From contig CAILXF010000022.1 of assembly GCA_903838125.1 (NCBI GenBank), positions 1 to 44,375 of the forward strand: 44,375 nucleotides of DNA, written 5' to 3'. Each line of letters opens with the position of its first letter. The first letter of the stretch is position 1. Source of the DNA: an uncultured Pseudomonadota bacterium. GTDB taxonomy: Bacteria > Pseudomonadota > Gammaproteobacteria > Burkholderiales > Methylophilaceae. The notes under the pieces were generated by a model. It saw only the letters and a list, made by a program, of their open reading frames with translations. It was not told the DNA's origin and searched no databases. The translations under genes and the position numbers were made by a program. This document shows positions 1 through 11,713 of the stretch, in pieces.

Positions 1-1894
1 CATTAACCATTCCACCATCGATGATTTTTACATCGCCAATTTGCCAAAGTTGGTGGCCGATAAAGCGTGAACCTGCCGCAAATACACGCTCATTAAAACT
101 ATCAAACCCATATTTGTTTTCTAGCACGCGATTAATCAACGCGAATTTAGTTTGAATTTTGGCAGGAATATCTGGGCGCTGCGTATAAAAGAACCAAGCT
201 AAAGCAACACCAGAGGCTGCCAGCATAAAGGGTAGTGAACTGAACCCATGTAAAGCCATACCGCAAGCAGTATGCAATGCTGTATGCCACTCGTGGGTGA
301 GCTCATGCATCGCAGGATGTGCGGCTGAGTCTATGAAGATCACACCTTTAAAGAATTCACCATAGAGCATCGGCTCCACGGCAACATACCCAATAGCCAA
401 TGAAGGAATGGCTAATAGAATTAAAGGTAACTTAATCACCCAACCCGGTTCATGTGGATCATCTGTCGCACTTAATCCATGATGGTGCGCATCATGATCA
501 TCGTGATCGCGATGATCATGTTTAGGCGTACGCCATTTTTCAGCACCATGAAATACTAGGAAGTAGAGTCGGAAACTATAAAAAGCAGTCACGAACACAC
601 TGGCCAATACAGCGAAATAGGCAAAGCCACTGCCAGTGATCGTCGATGCCTTGGCAGCCTCAATAATACTGTCCTTAGAATAAAAACCGGCAAAGAAAGG
701 CGTACCAATAAGTGCTAATGAACCAACCAATGAGGTAATCCAAGTTACTGGCATATACTTTTTAAGGTTTCCCATATTGCGGATATCTTGATCGTGATGC
801 ATGCCCATAATTACTGAACCTGCTCCCAAAAATAATAATGCCTTAAAGAACGCATGAGTCATCAGATGGAAAATAGCGACTGAATAAGCCGATGCACCCA
901 AGGCGACAGTCATATAACCTAGTTGCGATAAGGTTGAATAAGCAACAATGCGTTTAATGTCGTTTTGAATGACACCAAGAAATCCCATAAACAAGGCGGT
1001 AATACTGCCGATAATCATCACAAATGACAATGCTGTGGATGACAATTCAAACATTGGTGACATACGCGCCACCATAAAGATACCGGCAGTCACCATGGTC
1101 GCCGCATGAATTAAGGCTGAAATTGGGGTTGGGCCTTCCATAGAATCCGGCAACCACACATGCAAGGGCACTTGTGCTGATTTACCCATCGCGCCGATAA
1201 ACAACAAAATACAGGTCACCGTCATGAGAGACCACTGCACATTTCCAATTAAGCTAATTTGAACGTCTGCCATTTGTGGCGCTACTGAAAACACAGCGGC
1301 GTAATCTAAGCTACCAAAATGAAATAACACCAAGCCGATGCCTAGTAAGAAGCCAAAGTCACCAACGCGATTCACGAGAAAGGCTTTTAGATTGGCATAC
1401 ACTGCAGTCGGCCTTGTATACCAGAAACCAATCAGCAGGTAAGAAACCAAACCTACTGCTTCCCAACCGAAGAATAACTGCATAAAGTTATTACTCATCA
1501 CCAGCATCAACATGGCAAAGGTAAACAGTGAGATATAGCTAAAGAAGCGTGTATAGCCTTGGTCTTCTTCCATATAGCCAATAGTGTAGATATGCACCAT
1601 TAGCGATACGAAAGTGACGACTACCATCATCATGGCGCTGAGATTATCAATTAAGAAACCAATCTCTAGGGTAATATTGCCCGACTTCAACCAGGTATAA
1701 ATGCTGTCATTAAACACATGGCCAGAAATCGTATCATTAAGCACATAGAGCGATAAAACGAATGATGCAGCAACGCCGAGTATGGTTAACACATGCGCAC
1801 TGGCGCGTGGCAAATACTTAGAAAACAGACCGACCACTACGGCGGCGGCTAAGGGCAGCATTGGTATTGCCAAATAAATCTGTTGCATGCTCAT
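1..1894 (-). CDS. nuoL: NADH-quinone oxidoreductase subunit L (3' end cut off by window)
   Basis: This is the large antiporter-like membrane subunit of complex I, which takes part in proton pumping in the distal membrane arm. The minus frame is open from an ATG at 1894 (MSMQQIYLAIPMLPL) to the window edge, giving 631 codons with no stop. NuoL is usually about 615-680 residues, so little is missing; the last residues read IGDVKIIDGGMVN, typical of the NuoL C-terminus. A His/Asp-rich stretch (HDHRDHDDHDAHHH, positions 479-520) lies in a loop in the C-terminal third. The start is 7 bases past the nuoK stop, so the gene is translated in the same operon. A second in-frame ATG lies at 1888. Identity is secure from position and sequence. 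Confidence 0.95.
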   Translation of the reverse strand, partial: MSMQQIYLAIPMLPLAAAVVVGLFSKYLPRASAHVLTILGVAASFVLSLYVLNDTISGHVFNDSIYTWLKSGNITLEIGFLIDNLSAMMMVVVTFVSLMVHIYTIGYMEEDQGYTRFFSYISLFTFAMLMLVMSNNFMQLFFGWEAVGLVSYLLIGFWYTRPTAVYANLKAFLVNRVGDFGFLLGIGLVLFHFGSLDYAAVFSVAPQMADVQISLIGNVQWSLMTVTCILLFIGAMGKSAQVPLHVWLPDSMEGPTPISALIHAATMVTAGIFMVARMSPMFELSSTALSFVMIIGSITALFMGFLGVIQNDIKRIVAYSTLSQLGYMTVALGASAYSVAIFHLMTHAFFKALLFLGAGSVIMGMHHDQDIRNMGNLKKYMPVTWITSLVGSLALIGTPFFAGFYSKDSIIEAAKASTITGSGFAYFAVLASVFVTAFYSFRLYFLVFHGAEKWRTPKHDHRDHDDHDAHHHGLSATDDPHEPGWVIKLPLILLAIPSLAIGYVAVEPMLYGEFFKGVIFIDSAAHPAMHELTHEWHTALHTACGMALHGFSSLPFMLAASGVALAWFFYTQRPDIPAKIQTKFALINRVLENKYGFDSFNERVFAAGSRFIGHQLWQIGDVKIIDGGMVN

Positions 1895-1901
1895 TCTTGG
1901 C

Positions 1902-2207
1902 TTACCCTTTTAAACTATCTAAATCATCAACATTAATGGTGTGTAAGTTTCTAAATAACACCACTAAAATCGCCAAACCAATAGCCGCTTCAGCAGCCGC
2001 TACGGTGAGAATAAAAAATACAAAAACTTGGCCAGCAATATCATTTAAGTAATGTGAAAAAGCAATGAAATTAAGATTGACCGCTAACAACATCAACTCA
2101 ATCGCCATCAATAAAATAATCACATTTTTACGATTTAAGAAGATACCAACAACGCTAATAGCAAATAACAGCGCCCCAAGGATAAGATAGTGCGAAAGTC
2201 CGACCAT
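1902..2207 (-). CDS. nuoK: NADH-quinone oxidoreductase subunit K
   Basis: This small antiporter-like subunit of the complex I membrane arm has 101 residues, the usual family length. Three hydrophobic helices are visible. Two conserved membrane glutamates of the proton pathway are present, in the motifs [11 protein letters not shown] and AAEAAIGLA. The ATG overlaps the nuoJ stop by one base (TAATG), indicating translational coupling. Confidence 0.97.
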   Translation of the reverse strand: MVGLSHYLILGALLFAISVVGIFLNRKNVIILLMAIELMLLAVNLNFIAFSHYLNDIAGQVFVFFILTVAAAEAAIGLAILVVLFRNLHTINVDDLDSLKG

Positions 2208-2860
2208 TATTTAGTGTCCTTCGATGTGGCAGTTGGTTCAGGCACTTCAACTACAGCATCCATTTTAATGATGCGTAGACGATCCTGCTTCTTGACCAAT
2301 ACTTGTTTAGCGGGGTCCATTGATTTACTTTCTTTACGATCACGCAGTGTCAGTGCAATCGCCGCCACGATAGCTACCAAGAGTACGACTGAGGCCAATT
2401 CAAATGGTAATAAGTAATCGCTATAAAGCACATGTCCTAATTCTGCTGTATTGCTGTAATTTGCTGGATGCGCTGTTGGAGCCTGTACTTTATCTACGCC
2501 GAAATTACGCACGCCTAAAATCATTACCATCTCTAATGCCATTAACCCACCTACCGGCAAAGCAATTGGCAGCGCATTCCAAAAACCCTCTCGTAGCTTA
2601 TCAAGGTTAATATCAAGCATCATGACGACAAATAAGAACAGCACCATCACCGCGCCCACATACACTAGCACGAGTGCTATCGCCAAGAATTCGGCTTCTA
2701 AAAGCAACCAAATACCAGCGGCAGTAAAGAACGCCAATACTAGATTAAGCGCCGCATGCACTGGATTGCGCGCGGTAATCACCCGCAACGCGGCAAACAG
2801 CAATACGCCTGCTAAACCATAAAAAACTAGATCTAAAAAATGTAAGCCAAAATATGTCAT
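2207..2860 (-). CDS. nuoJ: NADH-quinone oxidoreductase subunit J
   Basis: This is the NuoJ/ND6 membrane subunit of complex I. It has 217 residues: five hydrophobic segments in the first ~170 residues, including the conserved third helix around [17 protein letters not shown] charged C-terminal tail of about 45 residues (RDRKESK onwards) is polar and is the part most likely to vary between species. It starts 12 bases after nuoI and overlaps nuoK by one base. Confidence 0.96.
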   Translation of the reverse strand: MTYFGLHFLDLVFYGLAGVLLFAALRVITARNPVHAALNLVLAFFTAAGIWLLLEAEFLAIALVLVYVGAVMVLFLFVVMMLDINLDKLREGFWNALPIALPVGGLMALEMVMILGVRNFGVDKVQAPTAHPANYSNTAELGHVLYSDYLLPFELASVVLLVAIVAAIALTLRDRKESKSMDPAKQVLVKKQDRLRIIKMDAVVEVPEPTATSKDTK

Positions 2861-2872
2861 CGATGTGTGTGC

Positions 2873-3364
2873 CTATCTAAATGCTTTATCAATTGCGCGA
2901 TCCGCTGCAATTTGTTTTTCATGTTTATCACCTACTGCTAGCAACATGTCTTTTGTGTAGAGTAAATCGCCGCGCTGTTCCCCGTGATAATCAAAAATTC
3001 TGGTTTCAACAATAGAATCGACTGGGCATGATTCTTCACACATGCCGCAGAATATGCATTTAGTCAGATCAATATCATAGCGGGTAGTGCGACGTGTATT
3101 GTCTTCGCGCTGCTCAGACTCAATCGTGATGGCCATCGCTGGGCATACGGCCTCGCATAGCTTGCAAGCAATACAACGCTCCTCACCATTAGGGTAGCGG
3201 CGCAGTGCATGTAAACCTCTGAATCTTGGCGATTGCGGGGTACTTTCTTCTGGGTACTGAATAGTAATTTTTGGCGCAAAAAAGTAACGCCCAGTCAGCG
3301 CCATGCCTTTTAGTAGCTCTATTAGCATTAAGCTAGTTAGCGTAGATTTAATTTTTGCGATCAT
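2873..3364 (-). CDS. nuoI: NADH-quinone oxidoreductase subunit I (2x[4Fe-4S])
   Basis: This is the ferredoxin-like peripheral-arm subunit that carries clusters N6a and N6b and passes electrons from NuoG towards NuoB. It has 163 residues, the expected length. Two CxxCxxCxxxCP motifs are visible: [12 protein letters not shown] and [12 protein letters not shown]. An N-terminal amphipathic segment ([17 protein letters not shown]) docks it to the membrane arm in this family. It lies 35 bases after nuoH. Confidence 0.98.
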   Translation of the reverse strand: MIAKIKSTLTSLMLIELLKGMALTGRYFFAPKITIQYPEESTPQSPRFRGLHALRRYPNGEERCIACKLCEAVCPAMAITIESEQREDNTRRTTRYDIDLTKCIFCGMCEESCPVDSIVETRIFDYHGEQRGDLLYTKDMLLAVGDKHEKQIAADRAIDKAFR

Positions 3365-3399
3365 AAATTGAACGAGTCTTTATCAATCAGTAAATAAGT

Positions 3400-4428
3400 T
3401 TAATGGAACAAATAAGCCCATGGCGTTTGCATCATGGCGCCAACAAACACGATCCACACGATGGTAATGGGTATAAAAACCTTCCAGCCCAACCGCATAA
3501 TTTGGTCATAACGATAGCGTGGAAAAGTTGCCCTGAACCATAGAAACATAAAGAGCAAAAAGCATACTTTGGCTAATAACCATAAGAAGCTATCTGGAAT
3601 AAACGGTACTGGTGATAACCAGCCACCCAAGAACATTAAGGCAGCCAAGGTAGCCACTAGCCACATGTTGGCGTATTCAGCTAAGAAGAACACCGCAAAT
3701 GACATACCTGAGTATTCCACGTGGAAACCAGCCACAATTTCAGACTCACCTTCTGCCACATCAAACGGTGCGCGATTGGTTTCAGCCACAGCACTGATAA
3801 AGTAGACGATAAATAATGGAAACAAAGGAATGAAGTACCAGTGCCAAAATCCACCCGATTGTCCCAATACAATTTTGCCTAAATTAAGGGAATTGGCGCA
3901 CATAAGCACGCCGACTAAAGCAAAACCCATGGCAATTTCGTAAGATACAATCTGAGCAGCTGAACGTAAAGCGCCTAAAAACGCATACTTAGAGTTTGAT
4001 GCCCAACCGGCGATAATTACGCCATACACACCTACTGAAGTCATGGCTAAAATATAGAGTAGCCCCGCATCAATATCTGCCAAGACCATATCAAGATCAA
4101 ACGGCACTACTGCCCAAGCCGCAAAGGCAGGTGCAATCACTAACACTGGGCCTAACAAGAACAATGCCTTATTTGAGGCAGTAGGCACCACAATCTCTTT
4201 AAACAACAACTTAAGCCCATCTGCAATTGGTTGCAACAAGCCGAAATAGCCGACGCGGTTAGGGCCAATGCGCACTTGCATATAGCCAATCACTTTACGT
4301 TCGGCTAACGTCAAATAAGCGACAGCACCCATTAACGGCAATACAATGGCAACGATTTTTAGTAGCGTCCACACTGTCAGTTGCACCGGTGCCCAATAAG
4401 TACCAAACAAGTCAGCTAACCATTCCAT
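3400..4428 (-). CDS. nuoH: NADH-quinone oxidoreductase subunit H
   Basis: NuoH (ND1) forms the quinone chamber at the junction of the two arms of complex I. It has 342 residues, predominantly hydrophobic with about eight helices. The signature [18 protein letters not shown] lies near residues 43-60, and the acidic loop [16 protein letters not shown] is also present. The ATG overlaps the nuoG stop by one base. Confidence 0.98.
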   Translation of the reverse strand: MEWLADLFGTYWAPVQLTVWTLLKIVAIVLPLMGAVAYLTLAERKVIGYMQVRIGPNRVGYFGLLQPIADGLKLLFKEIVVPTASNKALFLLGPVLVIAPAFAAWAVVPFDLDMVLADIDAGLLYILAMTSVGVYGVIIAGWASNSKYAFLGALRSAAQIVSYEIAMGFALVGVLMCANSLNLGKIVLGQSGGFWHWYFIPLFPLFIVYFISAVAETNRAPFDVAEGESEIVAGFHVEYSGMSFAVFFLAEYANMWLVATLAALMFLGGWLSPVPFIPDSFLWLLAKVCFLLFMFLWFRATFPRYRYDQIMRLGWKVFIPITIVWIVFVGAMMQTPWAYLFH

Positions 4429-6836
4429 TACGCTGAGACCCCTTTAGTTGATGGTAATTTTTCAATGCTGATATCACCCATCAAATCACCTAAACTCACA
4501 CTCGCTTCATGAGCCGCTGCAACGCGCACACAACCCATGGCGACATGGTTATCAAGTCTGACCGATAAGACAGCACTACCTTGATCTTGGCGAACCAATA
4601 CTTGCTCACCTTCCACTAGGGCTAACTGATCCATTTGTTTTGCACACATACGTGCTAACGGCTTAGTGTTGTATTTTGTTTTTTGTAATGAGGGTGAACG
4701 ACGCACCAATGGGTCAGCATTGTATTGTGGAACCTCACCAATACGCTGCAAGCCATCATGCTTGATATTCACTTGAATCTCTACCAGCTGCTTAAGGTTG
4801 TTATTTAAACTACGCCACACCACGGCCGATGGTTTTTCACCGCCAAAGATGGCCGTTTTCACTTGCTCACTAGTTTCATACTCAAAGCCCGCAATACCTA
4901 GAGTGTTGGCTAATACACGTAGCACTTTCCAGCCAGGACGGCACTCACCTAACGGCTTGGCGGCAGCGGTAAAGCTTTGTACCCTGCCCTCCATACTCAT
5001 AAAGGTGCCTGAAGTTTCAGTAAATGGTGCTATCGGTAACAAAACATCCGCATGTTCTAGGGCTGCTGATTTATAAGCTGTAAGCGCAACGACACACTCC
5101 GCTTTCTGCATTGCAGACTTAGCTAATGCTGCATGCTGGCAATCTAACTCAGGCTCTATATTGACGATTAAATAAGCTTTACGCGGCACTTCCAACATTG
5201 CGCGCGCGTGCATACCCGTGCTACTCGGCATCACGCCGATAAAGTGCATACCAGTACTATTAGCTGCCGCTGGTAAGATGCCGCCTTTTGCACCAGAAAT
5301 TCCGCCGATCGCCTCTGCCATACTGTACATTTCAGTAAACCGTGGATCACTCAATGCCATATTCCCTAGGAAAATTCCGACTTTAGGCGCAATCAAATCC
5401 ACCTCTGCACCATGACCAGCTAAACTCTCAGCCATTGCTTGCGTATTAGGACGTACTTTGATTTCTTCTAACAACTGATTGAGCGATGGTGGCAAACATA
5501 GCGATAACCGTTGTAAGCCAGACATTGCTTTTAGTACCTGACCCAATACATTCACCATGTCATTGGGGCGCACAATCACTTTATGTGCAATGTCCATTAA
5601 CGGATCATTATCCAACGGACTGATAATTGATAACTGTGCACCATTAGCCACCGCTTTGCGGAAACGTTGTGCCAGTAAGGGATGTTCATTACGTAAATTA
5701 GAGCCAATCACCAGAATGCGATCCAACTCCTCAATTTCCTGAATGTTGCAACCCATCCATGGCGTACCGACACGTTTGCCGTCTAACCTAAAATCCGTTT
5801 GGCGTAAGCGATAATCTACATTGCCACAATTCAAACCATTGGCTAACTGCTTGGCGAGATAACCTTCCTCCATCGTACTATTGGGTGAAACCAATACACC
5901 TAAAGCTTCACTTCCATACTCATTCGTAATATCTTTGATTTGACCTGCAGCAAATTCTAGCGCTGTTTTCCAATCTGTTTCTACCCAATTGCCATTATGC
6001 TTAATCATCGGCACTTGTAAGCGATCAGGGCTATTTAAACCTTCGTAAGAATAGCGATCACGGTCAGACAGCCAACATTCATTGATACTTTCTTTATCAC
6101 GCGGCAATACGCGCATGACTTTATTGTCTTTCACATGGACTTCTATATGCGACCCTAGACCATCATGTGGAGCAATGCTCGGCCTACGGGTGAGCTCCCA
6201 ACTGCGCGCAGAGTAACGGTAAGGCTTACTAGTAAGGGCACCTACGGGACATAAATCGATAATATTGCCTGAGAGTTCAGAGTTGACACTCTTATCAACA
6301 TAAGCTGTAATTTCGGCATGCTCTCCTCGGCCCACCATACCCAATTCCATCATGCCGCCGACTTCTTGTAGGAATCGTACACAGCGCGTACATTGAATAC
6401 AACGCGTCATATCCGTGCTGATTAATGGGCCAATATTTTTATTAAAAACTACGCGCTTTTCTTCGGTGTAACGTGAACCAGCAGTGCCATAGGCCACAGC
6501 CACATCTTGTAAATCACACTCACCGCCTTGGTCACAGATTGGACAATCGAGCGGATGGTTGATTAGCAAGAATTCCATCACACTTTTTTGCGCCTCAATG
6601 GCCGCTTTGGATCGGGTAAATATCTTCATGCCATCAGCCACTGGTGTAGCACAAGCCGGTAATGGTTTATTGAATTTTTCTACCTGCACTAGACACATAC
6701 GGCAGTTAGCAGCGACCGATAACTTTGGGTGGTAGCAAAAACGCGGTATAGCAATTCCTAGCTTATCTGCCGCATCAATAATACTGCTGCCGTTTTCAAC
6801 TTCAAGCGCTTTTCCGTCAATTTCAATATTTAACAT
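4428..6836 (-). CDS. nuoG: NADH-quinone oxidoreductase subunit G
   Basis: This is the largest peripheral-arm subunit of complex I and carries several Fe-S clusters. It has 802 residues. The N-terminal [2Fe-2S] domain shows C34, C45, C48 and C62. A HxxxCxxCxxxxxC segment follows ([14 protein letters not shown]), then CIQCTRC with CPVGAL further on. The remainder resembles the molybdopterin oxidoreductase fold that has lost its redox role in NuoG. It overlaps nuoF by one base and nuoH by one base. Confidence 0.97.
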   Translation of the reverse strand: MLNIEIDGKALEVENGSSIIDAADKLGIAIPRFCYHPKLSVAANCRMCLVQVEKFNKPLPACATPVADGMKIFTRSKAAIEAQKSVMEFLLINHPLDCPICDQGGECDLQDVAVAYGTAGSRYTEEKRVVFNKNIGPLISTDMTRCIQCTRCVRFLQEVGGMMELGMVGRGEHAEITAYVDKSVNSELSGNIIDLCPVGALTSKPYRYSARSWELTRRPSIAPHDGLGSHIEVHVKDNKVMRVLPRDKESINECWLSDRDRYSYEGLNSPDRLQVPMIKHNGNWVETDWKTALEFAAGQIKDITNEYGSEALGVLVSPNSTMEEGYLAKQLANGLNCGNVDYRLRQTDFRLDGKRVGTPWMGCNIQEIEELDRILVIGSNLRNEHPLLAQRFRKAVANGAQLSIISPLDNDPLMDIAHKVIVRPNDMVNVLGQVLKAMSGLQRLSLCLPPSLNQLLEEIKVRPNTQAMAESLAGHGAEVDLIAPKVGIFLGNMALSDPRFTEMYSMAEAIGGISGAKGGILPAAANSTGMHFIGVMPSSTGMHARAMLEVPRKAYLIVNIEPELDCQHAALAKSAMQKAECVVALTAYKSAALEHADVLLPIAPFTETSGTFMSMEGRVQSFTAAAKPLGECRPGWKVLRVLANTLGIAGFEYETSEQVKTAIFGGEKPSAVVWRSLNNNLKQLVEIQVNIKHDGLQRIGEVPQYNADPLVRRSPSLQKTKYNTKPLARMCAKQMDQLALVEGEQVLVRQDQGSAVLSVRLDNHVAMGCVRVAAAHEASVSLGDLMGDISIEKLPSTKGVSA

Positions 6837-8167
6837 TACTGTGGTTCCACCATGCTCTTGCCATGCTGAATGTAATACTCAAACTCTGGCCTGAAATGTT
6901 TTATAAAACTTAATACCGGGGTTGCTGCCGCTTCGCCGAGCGCGCAAATAGTGCGTCCGGAGATGTTGTTACTGACATCTGTCAGTAAGTCCAAATCTTC
7001 CATCTTGCCTTGGCCATTTACAATACGCGTAATGATGCGGTAAACCCAGCCAGTACCCTCGCGGCATGGCGTACATTGACCGCAACTTTCTTCATAAAAG
7101 AAGTAGGACAAACGATGTAAAGCTTTCACCATACAAGTCGTTTCATCCATCACAATCAGAGATCCAGCACCTAAGCTGGATCTGGCTTTGCTTAAGCCAT
7201 CGTAGTCCATGGTTGCCGACATGATAGTAGCGGCTGGTAGCACTGCAGTTGAAGGCCCCCCAGGGATAACGGCTTTAAGCTTGCGCCCTTTCCATACTCC
7301 GCCGACCATCTCTAAAAGCTCAGAGAATGGCATACCCATTTTCACTTCGTAATTGCCTGGCTTTTCGACATGTCCAGATACTGAAAATAATTTAGTACCG
7401 CCTGAATTGGGGACACCTAATTCAGCAAAAGCTGCGCCGCCATGCTGCATAATCCAAGGAATGCTGGCATAACTTTCGGTATTGTTGACATTGGTCGGTT
7501 TGCCAAACACACCGTAACTTGCTGGGAATGGCGGCTTGAAGCGTGGCTGGCCTTTTTTACCTTCAATCGATTCAATCAGCGCCGTTTCTTCACCGCAAAT
7601 ATAGGCGCCGTAGCCATGTACTGCGTATAAATTGAAGCAAAAATTGGTACCGAATAAATTTTCACCTAAATAGCCCGCATCTTTCGCTTCATGCAAAGCC
7701 GCTTCAAAGGTTTCGTAATCCTGCCAAATTTCACCGTGAATATAGTTATAACCAACATGAGCACCTAAGGTATAAGCTGCAATGGCCATCCCTTCAATTA
7801 ATTGGTGGGGGTTATAACGAATGATATCGCGGTCTTTAAAAGTTCCAGGTTCGCCTTCATCCGTGTTACATACCAAGTACTTAGTGCCGTCAAAATAACG
7901 CGGCATAAAGCTCCATTTAAGACCGGTAGGAAAACCCGCACCGCCACGACCACGTAAGACTGAATCTTTTACCTCGGTAATAATATCAGTGGCTTTGGTT
8001 TTTTCAGTCACGATACGTTTTAACGAGCTATAACCGCCGAGCTTAATATAAGTAGCCAAGGACGCTGGATTTTCTTCAGTCAATGTGCGAAGACAAACTA
8101 ACGTTTGACCTTTTAAATCTGTCATCACAGGCTTCATCGTGTCTAATTTTTTCATTTTGGTCGTCAT
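6836..8167 (-). CDS. nuoF: NADH-quinone oxidoreductase subunit F (NADH/FMN binding)
   Basis: NuoF oxidises NADH with FMN and holds the N3 [4Fe-4S] cluster. It has 443 residues, the usual length. The nucleotide-binding glycine motif [11 protein letters not shown] is at about residues 72-82. The cluster motif [11 protein letters not shown] is near residues 358-365, with the fourth cysteine in TICALGE. The ATG overlaps the nuoE stop by one base. The first 12 residues ([12 protein letters not shown]) are variable, and translation could also begin at a nearby internal Met. Confidence 0.98.
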   Translation of the reverse strand: MTTKMKKLDTMKPVMTDLKGQTLVCLRTLTEENPASLATYIKLGGYSSLKRIVTEKTKATDIITEVKDSVLRGRGGAGFPTGLKWSFMPRYFDGTKYLVCNTDEGEPGTFKDRDIIRYNPHQLIEGMAIAAYTLGAHVGYNYIHGEIWQDYETFEAALHEAKDAGYLGENLFGTNFCFNLYAVHGYGAYICGEETALIESIEGKKGQPRFKPPFPASYGVFGKPTNVNNTESYASIPWIMQHGGAAFAELGVPNSGGTKLFSVSGHVEKPGNYEVKMGMPFSELLEMVGGVWKGRKLKAVIPGGPSTAVLPAATIMSATMDYDGLSKARSSLGAGSLIVMDETTCMVKALHRLSYFFYEESCGQCTPCREGTGWVYRIITRIVNGQGKMEDLDLLTDVSNNISGRTICALGEAAATPVLSFIKHFRPEFEYYIQHGKSMVEPQ

Positions 8168-8640
8168 TATTTTAACGCTTCCAAAATTTCATCTACTTTT
8201 TCTGGGGTTAGAAACTCGTGCATCGCATGGTTATTCACCGTCATTAAAGGTGCACCACCACAAGCGCCCATACACTCACCCTCTTTTAGGCAGAACTTAC
8301 CATCCGCGGTCACTTCATTAAAACCCACACCCAATTTAGTTTGCAAATGGTTTACGATTTCATCGCTATCGCGCAGCATGCAGGAGATATTAGTACACAC
8401 GGTAATTTTATATTTACCTACTGGCGATAAATCATACATATTGTAAAAACTAGCGACCTCTAAAGCGGCAATCTCAGGCATACCTAAGTATTGCGCAACC
8501 TCTGAAATACTGTCTTTGGATAACCAACCCCGCTCAGTCTGAACGATGCGAAGCGCGCTCATTACAGCGGCTTGGCGTTGGTCTGCTGGATACTTCGTCA
8601 GCTCGTAATCTATCTTTTCAATGGCTTGTGGACTTAACAT
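8167..8640 (-). CDS. nuoE: NADH-quinone oxidoreductase subunit E ([2Fe-2S])
   Basis: This thioredoxin-like subunit carries the off-path N1a [2Fe-2S] cluster in the NADH dehydrogenase module. It has 157 residues. The expected four ligands are C82 and C87 (CTNISC) and C123 and C127 (CMGAC). It starts two bases after nuoD and overlaps nuoF by one base. Confidence 0.98.
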   Translation of the reverse strand: MLSPQAIEKIDYELTKYPADQRQAAVMSALRIVQTERGWLSKDSISEVAQYLGMPEIAALEVASFYNMYDLSPVGKYKITVCTNISCMLRDSDEIVNHLQTKLGVGFNEVTADGKFCLKEGECMGACGGAPLMTVNNHAMHEFLTPEKVDEILEALK

Positions 8641-8642
8641 TT

Positions 8643-9896
8643 TTATCTATCAATTTCACCAAATACGATATCTTGGGTACCAATAATTGCGACTAAGTCG
8701 GCAATCATATGGCCGCGGGTCATTTCGTCTAATGCCGCTAAATGAGGGAAACCAGGTGCACGAATTTTAAGTCTATATGGCTTATTGGCGCCGTCTGAAA
8801 CCATGTAAATACCGAACTCACCCTTAGGATGTTCAACCGCAGCATAAGCTTCTCCTGCCGGCACATGAAAGCCTTCAGTAAATAGCTTAAAATGGTGAAT
8901 CATGTCTTCCATATTGGTTTTCATGCTTTCACGGTTTGGCGGCGCTACTTTTGTATCACTAGTAATCACTGGGCCCGGATTCTTACGTAACCAGTTGATA
9001 CACTGCTTAATAATGTGATTAGATTGTCTAAACTCTTCCATCCGCACCAAATAGCGGTCGTAACAATCACCATTAACGCCCACGGGAATATCAAAATCCA
9101 AATCGGCATAAACTTCATATGGTTGCTTCTTACGTACATCCCAAGCAATCCCAGACCCACGTAACATTGGTCCAGTCATACCAAGTGCTAATGCGCGCTC
9201 TGGCGTCACGATGCCCACACCTACTGTACGCTGCTTCCAAATACGGTTATCGGTAAGCAGAGTTTCGTATTCATCCACATACCCTGGAAAACGATTACTA
9301 AAATCTTCGATAAAGTCCAATAAAGAACCTTGGCGATTTTCATTTTGTTTTTTGACTGTTTTGGCATTACGTAAAGGCGAAACTGCATACTGCGGCATTT
9401 GCTCAGGCAAATCACGGTATACGCCACCTGGACGGTAATATGCGGCATGCATACGCGCACCTGACACAGCCTCGTAGCAGTCAAATAAATCTTCGCGCTC
9501 ACGGAAAGCGTACAAGAATACGGTCATCGCACCTACATCCAACGCATGCGCTCCAAGCCATAACAGATGGTTGAGCACTCGGGTAATTTCATCAAACATG
9601 ACGCGTATGTATTGCGCACGTAGTGGCACATCAATACCCATCATCTTTTCAATCGCCATTACATAGGCATGTTCATTGGACATCATGGACACATAATCTA
9701 GCCTATCCATATAAGGCACAGATTGCAGATAAGTACGATTTTCCGCTAATTTCTCAGTACCTCGATGCAATAGACCAATATGCGGATCAGCGCGCTGGAT
9801 AACTTCACCATCCAACTCCAGCACCAAACGCAACACACCATGTGCTGCAGGATGCTGCGGACCAAAGTTCATCGTGTAATTTCTAATCTCAGCCAT
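8643..9896 (-). CDS. nuoD: NADH-quinone oxidoreductase subunit D
   Basis: This 49-kDa subunit, related to the NiFe-hydrogenase large subunit, forms the quinone site together with NuoB. It has 417 residues, the expected size. The conserved N-terminal GPQHPAAHG contains the histidine implicated in quinone binding, and HRGTEKL follows. The C-terminus ends IVFGEIDR, the classic NuoD ending. The ATG lies inside nuoC (8-base overlap). Confidence 0.98.
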   Translation of the reverse strand: MAEIRNYTMNFGPQHPAAHGVLRLVLELDGEVIQRADPHIGLLHRGTEKLAENRTYLQSVPYMDRLDYVSMMSNEHAYVMAIEKMMGIDVPLRAQYIRVMFDEITRVLNHLLWLGAHALDVGAMTVFLYAFREREDLFDCYEAVSGARMHAAYYRPGGVYRDLPEQMPQYAVSPLRNAKTVKKQNENRQGSLLDFIEDFSNRFPGYVDEYETLLTDNRIWKQRTVGVGIVTPERALALGMTGPMLRGSGIAWDVRKKQPYEVYADLDFDIPVGVNGDCYDRYLVRMEEFRQSNHIIKQCINWLRKNPGPVITSDTKVAPPNRESMKTNMEDMIHHFKLFTEGFHVPAGEAYAAVEHPKGEFGIYMVSDGANKPYRLKIRAPGFPHLAALDEMTRGHMIADLVAIIGTQDIVFGEIDR

Positions 9897-10485
9897 GGTG
9901 AACGCCCTCTTTGCGGATTACGCGCGGTACGTTATTACGCTCATCAATCGTGACGGGCTGATAGATCACACGTTGTTGTTCAGGGTCGTAACGCATTTCT
10001 ACAGTACCGATCATTGGGAAATCCTTACGGAACGGATGACCAACAAAACCATAATCGGTCAATAAACGACGTAAATCTGGATGGTTTTCAAACATAATGC
10101 CAAATAGATCAAAGGCCTCACGCTCATACCAGTTTGCCACTGGCCAAATATCCACCAACGTCGGCAGTACAGGAAAGTCCGTGTCGGTCGCGTATACACG
10201 CAAACGCAAACGCTGATTCAAGCTTACTGACAAGAAATGAGACACCACAGCATAACGCAATCCAGCGTAACTGCCGTCAGCATAATCCTGATAATCAACG
10301 CCGCATAAATCAATTAACTGCTCAAACTTCAAACCTTCGGCATCTCGCAAAATCATGCATACTGCAAGATAGTCGGCCGAGGCACATTCAATACTAATCT
10401 CACCTAAAGCGTTGGTAAGCTTACTTATTTTTCCGCCAAGCGCCTTTTGCAAATTCGCTGACAACTGATTTAATCTAGATGACAT
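9889..10485 (-). CDS. nuoC: NADH-quinone oxidoreductase subunit C
   Basis: This is the 30-kDa peripheral subunit of complex I, here a stand-alone gene rather than the NuoCD fusion of Escherichia coli. It has 198 residues. The family signature region [12 protein letters not shown] followed by [13 protein letters not shown] and GHPFRKDFP is intact. It overlaps nuoD by eight bases and follows nuoB by 33 bases. Confidence 0.97.
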   Translation of the reverse strand: MSSRLNQLSANLQKALGGKISKLTNALGEISIECASADYLAVCMILRDAEGLKFEQLIDLCGVDYQDYADGSYAGLRYAVVSHFLSVSLNQRLRLRVYATDTDFPVLPTLVDIWPVANWYEREAFDLFGIMFENHPDLRRLLTDYGFVGHPFRKDFPMIGTVEMRYDPEQQRVIYQPVTIDERNNVPRVIRKEGVHHG

Positions 10486-10518
10486 ATTATGTTTAGCTGG
10501 CTATTCGTTTGATTGGCA

Positions 10519-10995
10519 CTAGCGTGCAATTGTATTGGTACGTTTGATTTTATTTTGCAACTGGATAAGGCCATAAAGCAAAGCTTCAGCTGTGGGTGGA
10601 CAGCCTGGCACATAGACATCAACTGGCACGATGCGATCACAACCACGCACAACAGCATAAGAGTAATGGTAGTAGCCACCACCATTGGCACAAGAACCCA
10701 TGGAAATCACCCAACGCGGCTCAGCCATTTGGTCATACACCTTACGCAGAGCTGGTGCCATTTTATTCACCAAGGTCCCCGCGACAATCATCACATCAGA
10801 CTGGCGTGGACTGCCACGAAAAACAATACCAAATCTATCCAAGTCGTAACGAGAGGCACCTGCATGCATCATCTCTACCGCACAACACGCCAAACCAAAA
10901 GTCATTGGCCACATAGAGCCGGTGCGAGTGTAGTTAATCACGGTATCTAGCGTGGTAGTAACAAAGCCTTTTTCTAAAATACCTTCTAAACTCAT
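10519..10995 (-). CDS. nuoB: NADH-quinone oxidoreductase subunit B (N2 cluster)
   Basis: NuoB binds the terminal [4Fe-4S] cluster N2, which reduces quinone. It has 158 residues. All four ligands are present: adjacent C37 and C38 (LACCAVEMM), C102 (MGSCANGGG) and C132 ([12 protein letters not shown]). It follows nuoA after about 100 bases, the longest gap inside this operon; I see no gene in that gap. Confidence 0.98.
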   Translation of the reverse strand: MSLEGILEKGFVTTTLDTVINYTRTGSMWPMTFGLACCAVEMMHAGASRYDLDRFGIVFRGSPRQSDVMIVAGTLVNKMAPALRKVYDQMAEPRWVISMGSCANGGGYYHYSYAVVRGCDRIVPVDVYVPGCPPTAEALLYGLIQLQNKIKRTNTIAR

Positions 10996-11095
10996 ACCAC
11001 ATGATCCATTTCAACATCAAAAATAACTACACCTGATACCGCAGGTAACGGAACTAGCCGAGATTGAAAAACTAAGCGTTGACTTAAATTTGAAA

Positions 11096-11452
11096 TTAAT
11101 CCCATTCCAATGCGCCCTTCATCCACTCGTAAATAAAACCAATCACAAGTACACCCAAAAAGAACATCATGGCAATAAAACCAGACAGCCCGATATCTTG
11201 AATCACCACGGCCCATGGGAATAGGAAAGCAATTTCTAAGTCGAATAAAATGAAGAGTATGGCAACCAAGTAATAACGCACGTCAAACTTCATGCGCGCA
11301 TCTTCAAAGGCTTCAAAGCCACATTCATAGGGAGAGTTTTTTGCGGCATCTGGTTTATGGGGTGAAACCAGCTTACCTAATACCAGTGGGCCAACGCCGA
11401 CGGCTAAACCCACAAGGATAAACAACAATATCGGAAAGTAATTTTCTAGCAC
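11096..11452 (-). CDS. nuoA: NADH-quinone oxidoreductase subunit A, first gene of the nuo operon
   Basis: This small three-helix membrane subunit (ND3) of complex I has 118 residues. The conserved cysteine loop [10 protein letters not shown] is present, as is the [11 protein letters not shown] helix. The start is a GTG at 11452: a TAG stop lies in frame two codons upstream and a GGGG Shine-Dalgarno sits seven bases before it, so no longer ATG start is possible. It is the first gene of the nuo operon. I could not identify a convincing promoter in the 389 bases upstream. Confidence 0.96.
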   Translation of the reverse strand: MLENYFPILLFILVGLAVGVGPLVLGKLVSPHKPDAAKNSPYECGFEAFEDARMKFDVRYYLVAILFILFDLEIAFLFPWAVVIQDIGLSGFIAMMFFLGVLVIGFIYEWMKGALEWD

Positions 11453-11645
11453 TTGCTAGCCCCAATGTGAATCGTTAAATTAAGCGATTAAGAATTTTAA
11501 TAATAATGACAGATTTTTATTACATTACTGTTACGTAGATTGAATGCCATTAATTAAGTTGCAATTGTAACCTAATACCAGTCAGCTTTGAAGCAGAGAA
11601 CGACTAATATTGAAGCTATTTCCACTAAACTTGCAACGCATAACC

Positions 11646-11657
11646 ATTGACGTCAAT
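11646..11657. promoter_or_regulatory. Perfect 12-base palindrome ATTGACGTCAAT
   Basis: The sequence is its own reverse complement over 12 bases and lies about 190 bases from each flanking gene. Such a short perfect dyad in a divergent intergenic region is compatible with a transcription-factor operator. The factor is unknown, and chance occurrence in AT-rich DNA cannot be excluded. Confidence 0.3.
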
Positions 11658-11713
11658 TTCCATTTGTAAGCGCATTGTGCCAAGGATCGTACTCCATCTT
11701 TTCACTTAACAGT

